Both the position numbers and the translations under genes were made by a program. From NCBI GenBank assembly GCA_003228115.1, contig QEVV01000008.1, positions 60,466 through 124,465 of the forward strand: a stretch of DNA of 64,000 nt, read 5' to 3'. Shown here piece after piece: positions 27,024-34,896 of this stretch (positions are counted from its first letter, which is position 1; each line of letters begins with the position of its first letter). Origin of the DNA: Chloroflexota bacterium (GTDB lineage: Bacteria > Chloroflexota > Dehalococcoidia > Lucifugimonadales > SAR202-VII-2). The notes below the pieces were generated by a model that made no database searches, was not told where the DNA came from, and worked only from the letters and a program-made list of their open reading frames with translations.

Positions 27024-28772
27024 TTGGCAACCTCCACGAAACCTCAGAGATACAATCGCTTCAACCTGCTGCACAACGGCCAAATGCTGCCGTTCATAGT
27101 GGTTGTCATCGTCGTGGCTCTGTCGATCATTCCATTGCTGGGGATGTTGATAGCGACCTTCCGTCCGGCGGACACCCTGCCCCTGGACACCAGCGGCCTC
27201 TGGACCCTCGAACACTATCCCAAGGTCTTCCTGGACACCAAGACCTACACCATACTGTGGGACACCGTGGCGTATGCGGTGGCAACCATGGTAGTGTCCT
27301 TGCCCATCGCCTTGTTCTTCGCCTGGCTAACGGACCGAACGGACATGCGGGGCAGGGGCGTGTTCTACACGCTCATGTTCATTCCGCTGGTCATGCCGGC
27401 CTTCATGATTGCTATCGGTTGGATTCAGCTCCTGGGTCCCAACAATGGAGCGTTGAACGTCTACGCCAGGGACATCTTCGACCTTGTTTCCACTCGGGGA
27501 CCCCTCAATATCTACAGTTTCTGGGGTCTGGTCCTTGTCACCAGCATGGCCGTTATCCCGACCATGTGGCTGTTGCTGCTGGGTCTGTTCCGCAATATGG
27601 ACTCAGCCTTGGAGGATGCCGCCCTGACGTCGGGGGCAAGTCCCTTGGGAGTCTTCCGGCGCATCACGTTGCCACTCCTCAGGCCCGGCGTGTTGACCGT
27701 TGCTATTTATTACACCCTGGTACTCACCGAGGTCTTCGAGGTCCCGCTCATCCTTGGGCCCACTGCGGGAGTCAATGTTCTAAGCGTCCATATATATGAG
27801 CAAACAACCGACCCTGAGTTGGGCTTGCCGGTGTATGGCTTGGCGGCGACCTTCGCTTTGATAGCGTTGATTCTTGGTGCGGTCCTCATTGCGTTCTATA
27901 TGTGGGCGGTGAGGCAGCAACACAAATACGCTGTGGTCACTGGTAAAGGTTTCCGTCCCCGTACGGTACGGCTGGGGAACTGGACTTATTTGTGTTGGGG
28001 GATCGTAGCCGCCTACCTCATGCTCGCGGTGGTTCTTCCAACCTCGATAGTGTTCTGGAATAGCCTGAGCGCGTTTCCGTCGGTTCCTTCCTGGGCGAGC
28101 CTTCAACGGCTGAGCTTAGACAACTATAGGGAAGTGTTCTCTGGCGGCAATCTTACTCGTATGGTGAAGAACACAGCGATAGTGGCGGCTGTGTCTTCCA
28201 CGGCGACCATGATACTGGCGGCCATCGTTGCCTGGCTAACGGTGCGCAGACCCTCCAATCTCACCAGAGCGCTGAACGCGATTACCTTCCTTCCCCTGGC
28301 GATTCCCACTCCAGTAGTGGCCTTATCAATCCTCCTTCTTTATATTCGCTCGCCCATTCCCATCTATGGGACGTTATGGATTCTTATCATTGCCTTCACA
28401 ACGCGCTACCTGGCTCTTGGAACGCGGCTGATGCACTCAGCGCAGCTTCAAATAGACAAGAGCTTGGACGAAGCGGCCTACACCAGCGGGGCTGGGCCAA
28501 TGCGCACCTTCTATAACATCAACCTTAAGCTGATGCTCCCTGCATTCACTAACGGGTGGATATGGGTCTTTGCCCATGCCGTGCGGGACTTTGCCATTCC
28601 CTTGTTCCTCGCTACGGCAGGAACGCGGATGATCGCCAACGTCGTGTTCCTGAACTACGCCACCGGGCAACAAAACCTAGCCGTCACATACCTCGTACTG
28701 CTTTTCGTGGTCGTGGTGATCCTGGCGGCGCTCGCCAGGCTGACCCTTACCAGCGGGCGCGTGCAGCGTTAG
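27024..28772 (+). CDS. ABC transporter permease, fused double-domain (FbpB/AfuB-like)
   Basis: 582 residues with about twelve membrane helices and two copies of the permease EAA loop: LEDAALTSGASPLGVFRRITLP in the first half and LDEAAYTSGAGPMRTFYNINL in the second. Two-domain fused permeases of this kind partner family 1 binding proteins for iron(III) and similar solutes; here the partner is the lipoprotein encoded just upstream. Start TTG 27024 is preceded by GGGGAAGG at normal spacing; no ATG fits. The cognate ATP-binding subunit is absent from the window. A palindromic terminator follows. Confidence 0.92.
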   Translation: MATSTKPQRYNRFNLLHNGQMLPFIVVVIVVALSIIPLLGMLIATFRPADTLPLDTSGLWTLEHYPKVFLDTKTYTILWDTVAYAVATMVVSLPIALFFAWLTDRTDMRGRGVFYTLMFIPLVMPAFMIAIGWIQLLGPNNGALNVYARDIFDLVSTRGPLNIYSFWGLVLVTSMAVIPTMWLLLLGLFRNMDSALEDAALTSGASPLGVFRRITLPLLRPGVLTVAIYYTLVLTEVFEVPLILGPTAGVNVLSVHIYEQTTDPELGLPVYGLAATFALIALILGAVLIAFYMWAVRQQHKYAVVTGKGFRPRTVRLGNWTYLCWGIVAAYLMLAVVLPTSIVFWNSLSAFPSVPSWASLQRLSLDNYREVFSGGNLTRMVKNTAIVAAVSSTATMILAAIVAWLTVRRPSNLTRALNAITFLPLAIPTPVVALSILLLYIRSPIPIYGTLWILIIAFTTRYLALGTRLMHSAQLQIDKSLDEAAYTSGAGPMRTFYNINLKLMLPAFTNGWIWVFAHAVRDFAIPLFLATAGTRMIANVVFLNYATGQQNLAVTYLVLLFVVVVILAALARLTLTSGRVQR

Positions 28773-28803
28773 GCTTTACGCCTGATTCTCCTTATGGAGC
28801 AAT

Positions 28804-28838
28804 AGAAAAGGGACGGGCCTCAGGCCCGTCCCTTTTCT
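28804..28838. terminator. Bidirectional palindromic terminator
   Basis: Perfect inverted repeat with 17-base arms around a single C at 28821; the inner stem is GGGACGGGCCT and the outer stem AGAAAA/TTTTCT. It lies between the convergent permease and SDR genes and should serve both. Confidence 0.88.
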
Positions 28839-28869
28839 TTCTGATGGCGTGAAGCGCTAGCGGAGCGGC

Positions 28870-29637
28870 CTAGTACATAACCTCGCCGCCGTTGATGCTG
28901 ATGATTTGCCCCGTGACGTAGCTGCTGGAAGGACTGAACAGGTACATGAACACATCCGCGATTTCCTCAGGTGCGCCCATGCGGCCCATAGGAATTACCT
29001 GGGAACGCCCCTCCATGATCTCTTCCATGTTTCCGCCAGTGACCATGCCAGACCGCCACCCAGGAGTGTCGATCGGGCCGGGAGCTACAGCGTTGACTCT
29101 AATACCGTTGCCTGCGACTTCTTTCGCCAGACCCCTGGTGAAGCCCATCAAGCCGGCCTTCGCTGCTGAGTAGTGCACGGCCCTGGGCTGACCGATCTGA
29201 GCATGAAGGGAGGAGACGGTGACGATCCCACCAAAGCCCCGGCTAATCATCCCAGGAAGGACAGCCCTACTGGAGAAGAAGGCGCCGTTCAGGTGGACAT
29301 GAATGAGGTCATGCCAGGCTTCGTCTGTTATCTCTAGGAAGGGAACGAACTTGGCAAAGCCTGCAACATTGGCCAAGTAGTCGATGGGGCCTAGACCGGC
29401 CTCCACACGGGCCACAGCATCGTTGACCTGATCCGAATTGGTGACGTTCACCTCCACCGCCAATGCCTTGCCCCCGTTGCTTTCAATCTCCGCAGCGACG
29501 CTCTCAGCACTGGGAAGTCGCATGTCCGCTACGCCAACAGCGATTCCCGCCTCGCCCAAGGCCATCGCCACGGCCCTAGCGATTCCACTGCCTCCGCCAG
29601 TCACGAAGGCTACCTTTCCCTGTAGGCCCCAATCCAT
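28870..29637 (-). CDS. SDR-family NAD(P)-dependent oxidoreductase
   Basis: Classical short-chain dehydrogenase of 255 residues. Cofactor motif FVTGGGSGIARAVAMALGEAG, NVAGFAKFVPF (NAG-like), catalytic Ser in GIVTVSSLHAQIG, YSAAK (Tyr-xxx-Lys), and RVNAVAPGPIDTPGW. The C-terminus ends YVTGQIISINGGEVMY, the usual substrate-loop end. Start ATG 29637 has GGGAGG seven bases upstream, so the ATG at 29661 is rejected. It probably oxidises or reduces an alcohol/ketone in the surrounding catabolic cluster, though it is transcribed opposite to it. Confidence 0.93.
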   Translation of the reverse strand: MDWGLQGKVAFVTGGGSGIARAVAMALGEAGIAVGVADMRLPSAESVAAEIESNGGKALAVEVNVTNSDQVNDAVARVEAGLGPIDYLANVAGFAKFVPFLEITDEAWHDLIHVHLNGAFFSSRAVLPGMISRGFGGIVTVSSLHAQIGQPRAVHYSAAKAGLMGFTRGLAKEVAGNGIRVNAVAPGPIDTPGWRSGMVTGGNMEEIMEGRSQVIPMGRMGAPEEIADVFMYLFSPSSSYVTGQIISINGGEVMY

Positions 29638-29904
29638 TGTGCCGCCTCCCGCTGCGAACATTCATGCCTCCGCCAGTGGCGGAGTCAGCGGAGGTATAGC
29701 AGGTCGCTTTCCCGATTGTCAAATGTGGGGAACAAGAAGATCAATCCAAAAAGGCTGGCAGGACTAGAGCAAGATGGCTTGGTTCGCGGCTGGGGCTTGG
29801 GTTAATGGAGAATGCCCAACGCTTTCTGTTGACGCTGGGCAAGGGCCGCGCCTATCCTTCGCGCACCCCGGTTGAGGGGTCAATTTGCGCTAGGAGCCAA
29901 GGCC

Positions 29905-30981
29905 ATGCCGGTCGTAGATGCAGACGCCCACATTGATGAAACTGATGAGACGTGGGAGTACATGGACGAGGAGTTCGTCAAGTACAAGCCCGTCACCGTA
30001 ATGCAGACGTTTGGCGAGTCTCCTCCCATCCTGCCGTGGGGTTATAACCGGTACTGGTTCGTTGACGGGAAGATCCGCGTGCGGCGCTATCGGGATGATG
30101 TGCGTACGGCCTCCACAACGGAAACTCGTGAGTTGTTGGACGTACAAGCTCGGCTCGCCCAGTTGGACGAACTGGGTATTGATGTCCAGGTGATCTACCC
30201 AACGTCTTTTCTCATGGCTATGAGCGAGAAGCCTGAAGTAGAGGCCGCTCTCCGCAAGAGTTACAACCGATGGATGGCCAAGAAGTGGCGGGAAAGCAAC
30301 AACCGCTTGCGCTGGGTTGCTCTGCTCCCCATGACGGGGGTGTGGCAGGAGACCTTCGACGAGATGCGCTTCGCCAAGGAGAATGGGGCCTGCGGGATCC
30401 TAAAGAAGGGGATCGAGTGCGGCGATCGCGCTGCAGGGGACTCCTACTTCTTCCCCCTTTACCAGGAGGCCAAAGACCTAGACATGCCCGTGTGCCTGCA
30501 CGTCGGCACAAGCAATCCCAATTTGACCGACGCTGATATGCGGGCCCTGAGCCTCTACCATTTCACTTTGCCTGTGCTGGACGCTTTCTTGTCGCTGGTT
30601 ATGGCGGATGTCCCGGATAAATTCCCCGGTCTCCGCTTCGGGTTCATCGAGGCGATGTCGTCGTGGGTGCCGTACCTGATGGCCGAGTTGAAGGCCCGCG
30701 AGACTAGGACCAAGTGGTCTTTCAACTTCGACCTGAAGTCGGACCTGCTGAAGGACTGCAACTTTTATGTGGCCTGCCAGACGGTTGAGGACCTGCCCTA
30801 TTTGATGAAGCAGGTTGGAGAGGACAACCTCATGGCTGGCACTGACTATTCGCACGCCGATTCATCTGCAGAGATCGAAACGCTCAGCCTCATCCACCAG
30901 ATGGGCGAGAGTGCCTCCATTAGCAAGGAGGCCGCGCGGAAGATCCGAGACGACAATCCCACGAGGTTCTACGGGCTCTAG
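29905..30981 (+). CDS. Amidohydrolase_2 family metal-dependent hydrolase (copy 4)
   Basis: 358 residues: PVVDADAHIDETDETWEYMDE, LAQLDELGIDVQVIYPTSFL, MPVCLHVGTSNPNLTDADM (His), FPGLRFGFIEAMSSWVPYLM, MAGTDYSHADSSAEIETL (Asp). Very close to copy 3, including length and the DYxHADxSxEIE motif, pointing to duplication. ATG 29905 is chosen because it starts at the conserved VVDADAH; AGGAG lies nine bases upstream. It follows the divergent SDR gene and ends at a hairpin terminator. Confidence 0.88.
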   Translation: MPVVDADAHIDETDETWEYMDEEFVKYKPVTVMQTFGESPPILPWGYNRYWFVDGKIRVRRYRDDVRTASTTETRELLDVQARLAQLDELGIDVQVIYPTSFLMAMSEKPEVEAALRKSYNRWMAKKWRESNNRLRWVALLPMTGVWQETFDEMRFAKENGACGILKKGIECGDRAAGDSYFFPLYQEAKDLDMPVCLHVGTSNPNLTDADMRALSLYHFTLPVLDAFLSLVMADVPDKFPGLRFGFIEAMSSWVPYLMAELKARETRTKWSFNFDLKSDLLKDCNFYVACQTVEDLPYLMKQVGEDNLMAGTDYSHADSSAEIETLSLIHQMGESASISKEAARKIRDDNPTRFYGL

Positions 30982-31039
30982 CACTTGTGGCATAGCGGTC
31001 GCCTCTCCAACGGTTGCCCGCACGAGACCAGTGAAGAAG

Positions 31040-31075
31040 AAAGAAGGAGAGTCTCCAGGGGGGCTCTCCTTCTTT
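31040..31075. terminator. Hairpin terminator between convergent genes
   Basis: Twelve-base arms (AAAGAAGGAGAG and its complement) at 31040-31051 and 31064-31075, with a T-rich right flank. It lies between amidohydrolase copy 4 and the convergent small gene at 31147. The loop is larger and the stem shorter than in the other palindromes of this window. Confidence 0.75.
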
Positions 31076-31146
31076 GACGCCAGAGGCGGTTACCTAAATA
31101 TTTGGCGCGGGGGCCTGTGTTTGGGACCACGCTGGGTTTCGGTGGG

Positions 31147-31365
31147 TCAGAACGCCTGTAAATCCTCGGTTTCTACGACTTCCACGGCATAGCCCTCAAG
31201 GCTGGGCGGAATCTCTTGGCGGCCTTCGGCCCTGCCTTTGGCAACGAACACCCTTATGCAGGGCTGACCGTCACAACGGCCCTGTGCAGTTCCGACGACG
31301 CCCGGTAACGACAACAAGTGGTCTGTGTGGTCGCTGAGAACCTGCTCAATGGTTTTCTTCGTCAT
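31147..31365 (-). CDS. Small protein resembling the pro-region of Nal1-like trypsin-fold peptidases
   Basis: 72 residues. The middle, LLSLPGVVGTAQGRCDGQPCIRVFVAKG, followed by IPPSLEGYAVEVVETEDLQAF, resembles the N-terminal domain that precedes the protease domain in Nal1-like peptidases (pattern: LPGVVGxGxG, a short strand, then LPxxLxGxxVEVExTGE). The neighbouring peptidase begins exactly in that last element (VAVEVEVTGEL), so this protein could be a stand-alone copy of the domain the peptidase lacks. A strong terminator at 31383-31420 separates the two genes. No enzymatic residues are visible; an inhibitor or chaperone role would be speculation. Confidence 0.6.
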   Translation of the reverse strand: MTKKTIEQVLSDHTDHLLSLPGVVGTAQGRCDGQPCIRVFVAKGRAEGRQEIPPSLEGYAVEVVETEDLQAF

Positions 31366-31382
31366 GCCCAGTTTCCTGATGA

Positions 31383-31420
31383 GAAAGAAAGGGGCCGACT
31401 TTAGTCGGCCCCTTTCTTTC
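31383..31420. terminator. Palindromic terminator, 18-bp stem with TT loop
   Basis: Perfect arms 31383-31400 and 31403-31420 (outer GAAAGAAA/TTTCTTTC, inner GGGGCCGACT). It follows the peptidase gene on the minus strand and separates it from the small pro-region-like gene, so those two are probably not one transcript. Confidence 0.88.
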
Positions 31421-31445
31421 GTAACGCTATGATCTGTGGCCCAGG

Positions 31446-32624
31446 TTAGTTAACTGAGAAGCAACCTGCGTTAATGCTGCTTTGGCTGTCAGGGTTCGTT
31501 ATGGTGACGTCCCTAGGACCAGAGGCCGCTTTCGGGTGGACCTTCACCTGCACGTCCAGTTGCGCGTCGCTGACAAAGATCACGCTTTGTACCGTGACTC
31601 TGGTTCCAAAGTCGGCGACGGCGCCATCTACGAAGCCGGAGCCCGTAACGGACACGACGATCTGGTCTCTGCTGTTGCCGCTGCTCGGGCTGCAAGCCAC
31701 TACGTCTGGCCCGCTGCCCGGCACAGGAGTCGCCGTTGGGGCAGACGTCGGTGTTGGGGCAGACGTTGGTGTTGGCGCGGGGGTTGCCGTTGGGATAGGA
31801 GTTGGGCCGGGAGTGGCAGTGGCCGGGGGAGCGCCCGCTCCATCGATGCTGAGGCCAAAGTGGGCCAGAACGGCGTCTATGGGATTGCCGATGGTGATGG
31901 ACGTGCTGCCGGCGAAGAGCAGGGCTACCGGGCTGTTGTTCACGTCGTTGGTTACGATGAGCGAGCCGGAGTCGCCGCCGGCGCTCATAGGTCCGCTGTC
32001 GCCGGTGACGATGACCTGGTCAACGAACCTGGCCTGGCCGCTGTCGTAACTGATGATAACGGTGGCGTTGATGCCGGTGACCGTGCCGTAGGTCCTCCCG
32101 GTTGTCCGCCCATACTTTTGCACCGCCTGGCCCACGAAAGCTGAGGCCGGAGTGGAACTCGGTGTGCCATAGCCATCGTCCGCAGGCGTTGCATTGCCAA
32201 GGTTGGCTGTAGTCGTCGAAGCAATGGCGGCGTCAACGACGTTGCTGGCCTGTCTGGATAGCTCAATTTGGGAGTAGTCGGCTAGGTTGCCGATGACAGC
32301 TGCGTCGATCTGGGCTTGCGTGCCGCAACCGGCCAGGTCGGCGCGACCTGGCTGGAGGATGCGGTCCCCGGCTGCACCGGCTTGGACTGTTCCGTCGGTC
32401 TTGGACCCTTCGAGGGCAAAGACGTGGGCGTTGCTCAGTGCCCAGACGTTTGTACCATCGGTCACGCGGGCTCCAATGGTGCCCACCGTGCAATAGAGGG
32501 AACCTCGGTAGACGATGAGGCGGTCAGTACCAGCCGACACGCCGATGGGGACGGGGCGAGAGAACGATGCCTGCGGGTCGCTCTGGGCGACCAACTCACC
32601 AGTCACCTCTACCTCAACCGCCAC
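31446..32624 (-). CDS. Nal1-like trypsin-fold serine peptidase with Thr/Pro linker and C-terminal IPT-like domain
   Basis: 392 residues. The protease part has a complete triad: His67 in WALSNAHVFA, Asp107 in QAQIDAAVIG, Ser219 in SAGGDSGSLIV. After residue ~290 comes a Thr/Pro/Ala repeat linker (PTPIPTATPAPTPTS and similar), then a ~90-residue beta domain starting DVVACSPSSGNSRDQIVVSV, resembling IPT/TIG folds. Start is GTG 32624. Upstream the frame is open for only 17 more codons (through ANLPAKLDGVAVEV) before TGA, so the usual N-terminal pro-region is missing and no signal peptide is seen. This suggests N-terminal truncation, although the catalytic domain is intact. Confidence 0.78.
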   Translation of the reverse strand: MAVEVEVTGELVAQSDPQASFSRPVPIGVSAGTDRLIVYRGSLYCTVGTIGARVTDGTNVWALSNAHVFALEGSKTDGTVQAGAAGDRILQPGRADLAGCGTQAQIDAAVIGNLADYSQIELSRQASNVVDAAIASTTTANLGNATPADDGYGTPSSTPASAFVGQAVQKYGRTTGRTYGTVTGINATVIISYDSGQARFVDQVIVTGDSGPMSAGGDSGSLIVTNDVNNSPVALLFAGSTSITIGNPIDAVLAHFGLSIDGAGAPPATATPGPTPIPTATPAPTPTSAPTPTSAPTATPVPGSGPDVVACSPSSGNSRDQIVVSVTGSGFVDGAVADFGTRVTVQSVIFVSDAQLDVQVKVHPKAASGPRDVTITNPDSQSSINAGCFSVN

Positions 32625-32859
32625 TCCATCGAGTTTGGCAGGCAGGTTGGCGACGCCACCGCCGCAACGCTCTCAGCGGGTCAATGACGGCCTCCAGGGA
32701 AGGCCCTCCTTGGGGCCGGCGCAAATGGAGTGAACAGGCGGATGCCTACGGAAGCGGAAGATTGCGAGGGGTGTCGCCTCCCCGCTATTGTAGGGAAGCA
32801 CCAGCCCGCGCCTTGGAGTAGCGACATTTCACCCTTCGGTGAGTATTGCAGGGGAACCA

Positions 32860-34896
32860 ATGGCAAAGATCGTAGGCATTGATGTAGGCGGCACCTTTAC
32901 TGACCTAGTCTTGTTGGACGAACAAGCCGGGCGGCTGCTTGCACTAAAGGTGCCATCGACGCCTCATGACCAGTCAGAGGGGTTCATGGCTGCCTTGGCA
33001 GCTACCGGCGAGCCGATCAGCGATCTAGGCGACGTATTTCACGGCTCAACAGTTGGCCTCAACGCGGCCATCGAGCGGCGAGGCGCTGAGTGTGTACTCC
33101 TTGCCACCAGAGGGTTTCGTGACATCCTCGAGCTGCGACGCCGCGACCGTCCTAATACCTACGGGTTGACCGGCTTCTTCGAACCCCTGATTTCCCGCGA
33201 CCACCGCTTTGAGGTCGACGAGCGTGTCGACCACCAAGGCAGTGTGCTCGAGCCGGTGTCGGAGGCGGGAGTTATCGAGTTTCTGAGGCAGGTGCCCATC
33301 GGGTCCGCGGCTGTTGTGGTCGTGGCGTTTCTTCACTCCTACGCCAACACCGTCAACGAGCGTATGGCGGGGGAGATCATTAATCGGGAGCGGCCTGATC
33401 TCCATGTGGTGCTCTCGTCCGATGTCCTACCCGAGATTCGAGAGTTCGAGCGCACCAGCACGGCGGTGCTCAATGGGTATATCCAGCCCGTCATGGCCCG
33501 TTATCTGGGCAGTCTTCAGGGCCGGCTGGCGAGGCAAGGTCACCGGGGGAGCGTTATGGTCCTCCAGTGCAATGGGGGCATCATGTCCGCGGATAACGCA
33601 GTGGCCAGGCCGGTGCAAACCCTGTTCTCAGGTCCGGCGGGTGGTGTTGTGGCGGGGGCGGCCATCGCTGGAGCGGCGGGCTATCCCCACGCCATTTGTT
33701 GCGACATGGGCGGCACCAGCTTCGATGTGTCTCTCATTTATAACGGCGCAGCTTCCTATATTGAGGAGCGCAAGATTGAATACGGCATACCTATGCGTAT
33801 TCCCAGTATCGATATCACGTCGGTAGGGGCCGGAGGCGGGAGCGTCGCCTGGATTGATAGGGCAGGGCTTCTGCAGGTGGGCCCCCGGAGCGCAGGGGCC
33901 ATTCCGGGGCCGGTCTGCTACGGAGCCGGGGGTCTGGAGCCGACGGTCACAGACGCCAACCTGATCCTTGGCCGCATCAATGGGGGGAACCCCATCGCTG
34001 GAGAGGCCGGTTTCAGATTGGACGCGGAGCTTGCCGCCAGGGCGATGCAGGAGAGGGTGGGGGATCCCCTAGGCCTGTCAGCCCACGAGGCAGCCAACGC
34101 GGTTATCGAAGTTGTGAACAGCAACATGGCCTCCGCCATTCGTGTCATCTCCGTTGAACGAGGCTACGACCCAAGGGATTTCGTGCTCGTAGCCTTCGGT
34201 GGCGCTGGGCCCCTGCACGCTACCGCACTAGCGCGAGAATTGGGCATCCCTAGAGTTCTGGTCCCGTATTACCCCGGCGTCACCTCGGCGCTGGGATGTG
34301 TCATGGCAGACCTGCGCCACGACTTCGTGCAGACGGTTAACGAGCCTCTTGAGGACATGGACCTGGCTTCCATGTCGGCAGTTCTAGGGCGGCAACGGTC
34401 GGAAGGCGAGGCCTTGCTGGCCTCTGAGAGAGTCGCCGTCAACGAGGTGCAGGCCATCTACGAAGCGAGCATGGGCTACGAGGGCCAGATCCACACAGTA
34501 AGGGTGCCGCTGCCCTCTCAGGCGCCGTCCCGGCAAGAGTTGGCGGAGGCCTTCGCAAGGGTTTATCAAGCCACGTATGGCTATTTGCTTGACTACCCAG
34601 TGAGGCTTTTGAACCTTAGGACAGCAGTGGTTGGGGTTCGGCAGAAACCCCAGGTCGAGCAACTGGGCGTTTCCTTGCCAAATGGGGCCTCGTCGGAGGT
34701 TCCTCTGACATTGCGCAAGGTGTATGTTGGCGGTACTGAAGTCGATTGTCCTGTCTATTCAAGAGGGGCGTTGCCCCTGGGATTTCGCTTCAATGGGCCA
34801 GCCGTTGTTGAGCAGGGTGACACCACTACCTGGGTGGAGCCAGGCTCAGCAGCGAGTGTCGATGAAGCTGGCAACCTGATCGTCGAGGTGGGTTGA
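32860..34896 (+). CDS. hyuA: Hydantoinase/oxoprolinase family protein, subunit A
   Basis: 678 residues of the HyuA/N-methylhydantoinase A family. ATP-binding segments of the ASKHA fold: VGIDVGGTFTDLVLLDE at residues 4-20 and ICCDMGGTSFDVSLI in the middle, with HGSTVGLNAAIERRGAE and LFSGPAGGVVAGAAIAG between. These proteins with HyuB perform ATP-dependent opening of cyclic amides (hydantoins, oxoproline) or carboxylation of ketones such as acetone or acetophenone. ATG 32860 follows GGGGA by three bases; it starts at the conserved AKIVGIDVGG. Its TGA overlaps the start of hyuB. No small third subunit (AcxC-like) is present, favouring hydantoin or lactam hydrolysis. Confidence 0.92.
   Translation: MAKIVGIDVGGTFTDLVLLDEQAGRLLALKVPSTPHDQSEGFMAALAATGEPISDLGDVFHGSTVGLNAAIERRGAECVLLATRGFRDILELRRRDRPNTYGLTGFFEPLISRDHRFEVDERVDHQGSVLEPVSEAGVIEFLRQVPIGSAAVVVVAFLHSYANTVNERMAGEIINRERPDLHVVLSSDVLPEIREFERTSTAVLNGYIQPVMARYLGSLQGRLARQGHRGSVMVLQCNGGIMSADNAVARPVQTLFSGPAGGVVAGAAIAGAAGYPHAICCDMGGTSFDVSLIYNGAASYIEERKIEYGIPMRIPSIDITSVGAGGGSVAWIDRAGLLQVGPRSAGAIPGPVCYGAGGLEPTVTDANLILGRINGGNPIAGEAGFRLDAELAARAMQERVGDPLGLSAHEAANAVIEVVNSNMASAIRVISVERGYDPRDFVLVAFGGAGPLHATALARELGIPRVLVPYYPGVTSALGCVMADLRHDFVQTVNEPLEDMDLASMSAVLGRQRSEGEALLASERVAVNEVQAIYEASMGYEGQIHTVRVPLPSQAPSRQELAEAFARVYQATYGYLLDYPVRLLNLRTAVVGVRQKPQVEQLGVSLPNGASSEVPLTLRKVYVGGTEVDCPVYSRGALPLGFRFNGPAVVEQGDTTTWVEPGSAASVDEAGNLIVEVG

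Noticed and set aside
31720..31830. Short tandem GTTGG-type DNA repeats as a CRISPR or satellite
   Set aside because: They encode the Thr/Pro linker of the peptidase and have no spacer structure. No CRISPR array is seen anywhere in the window.
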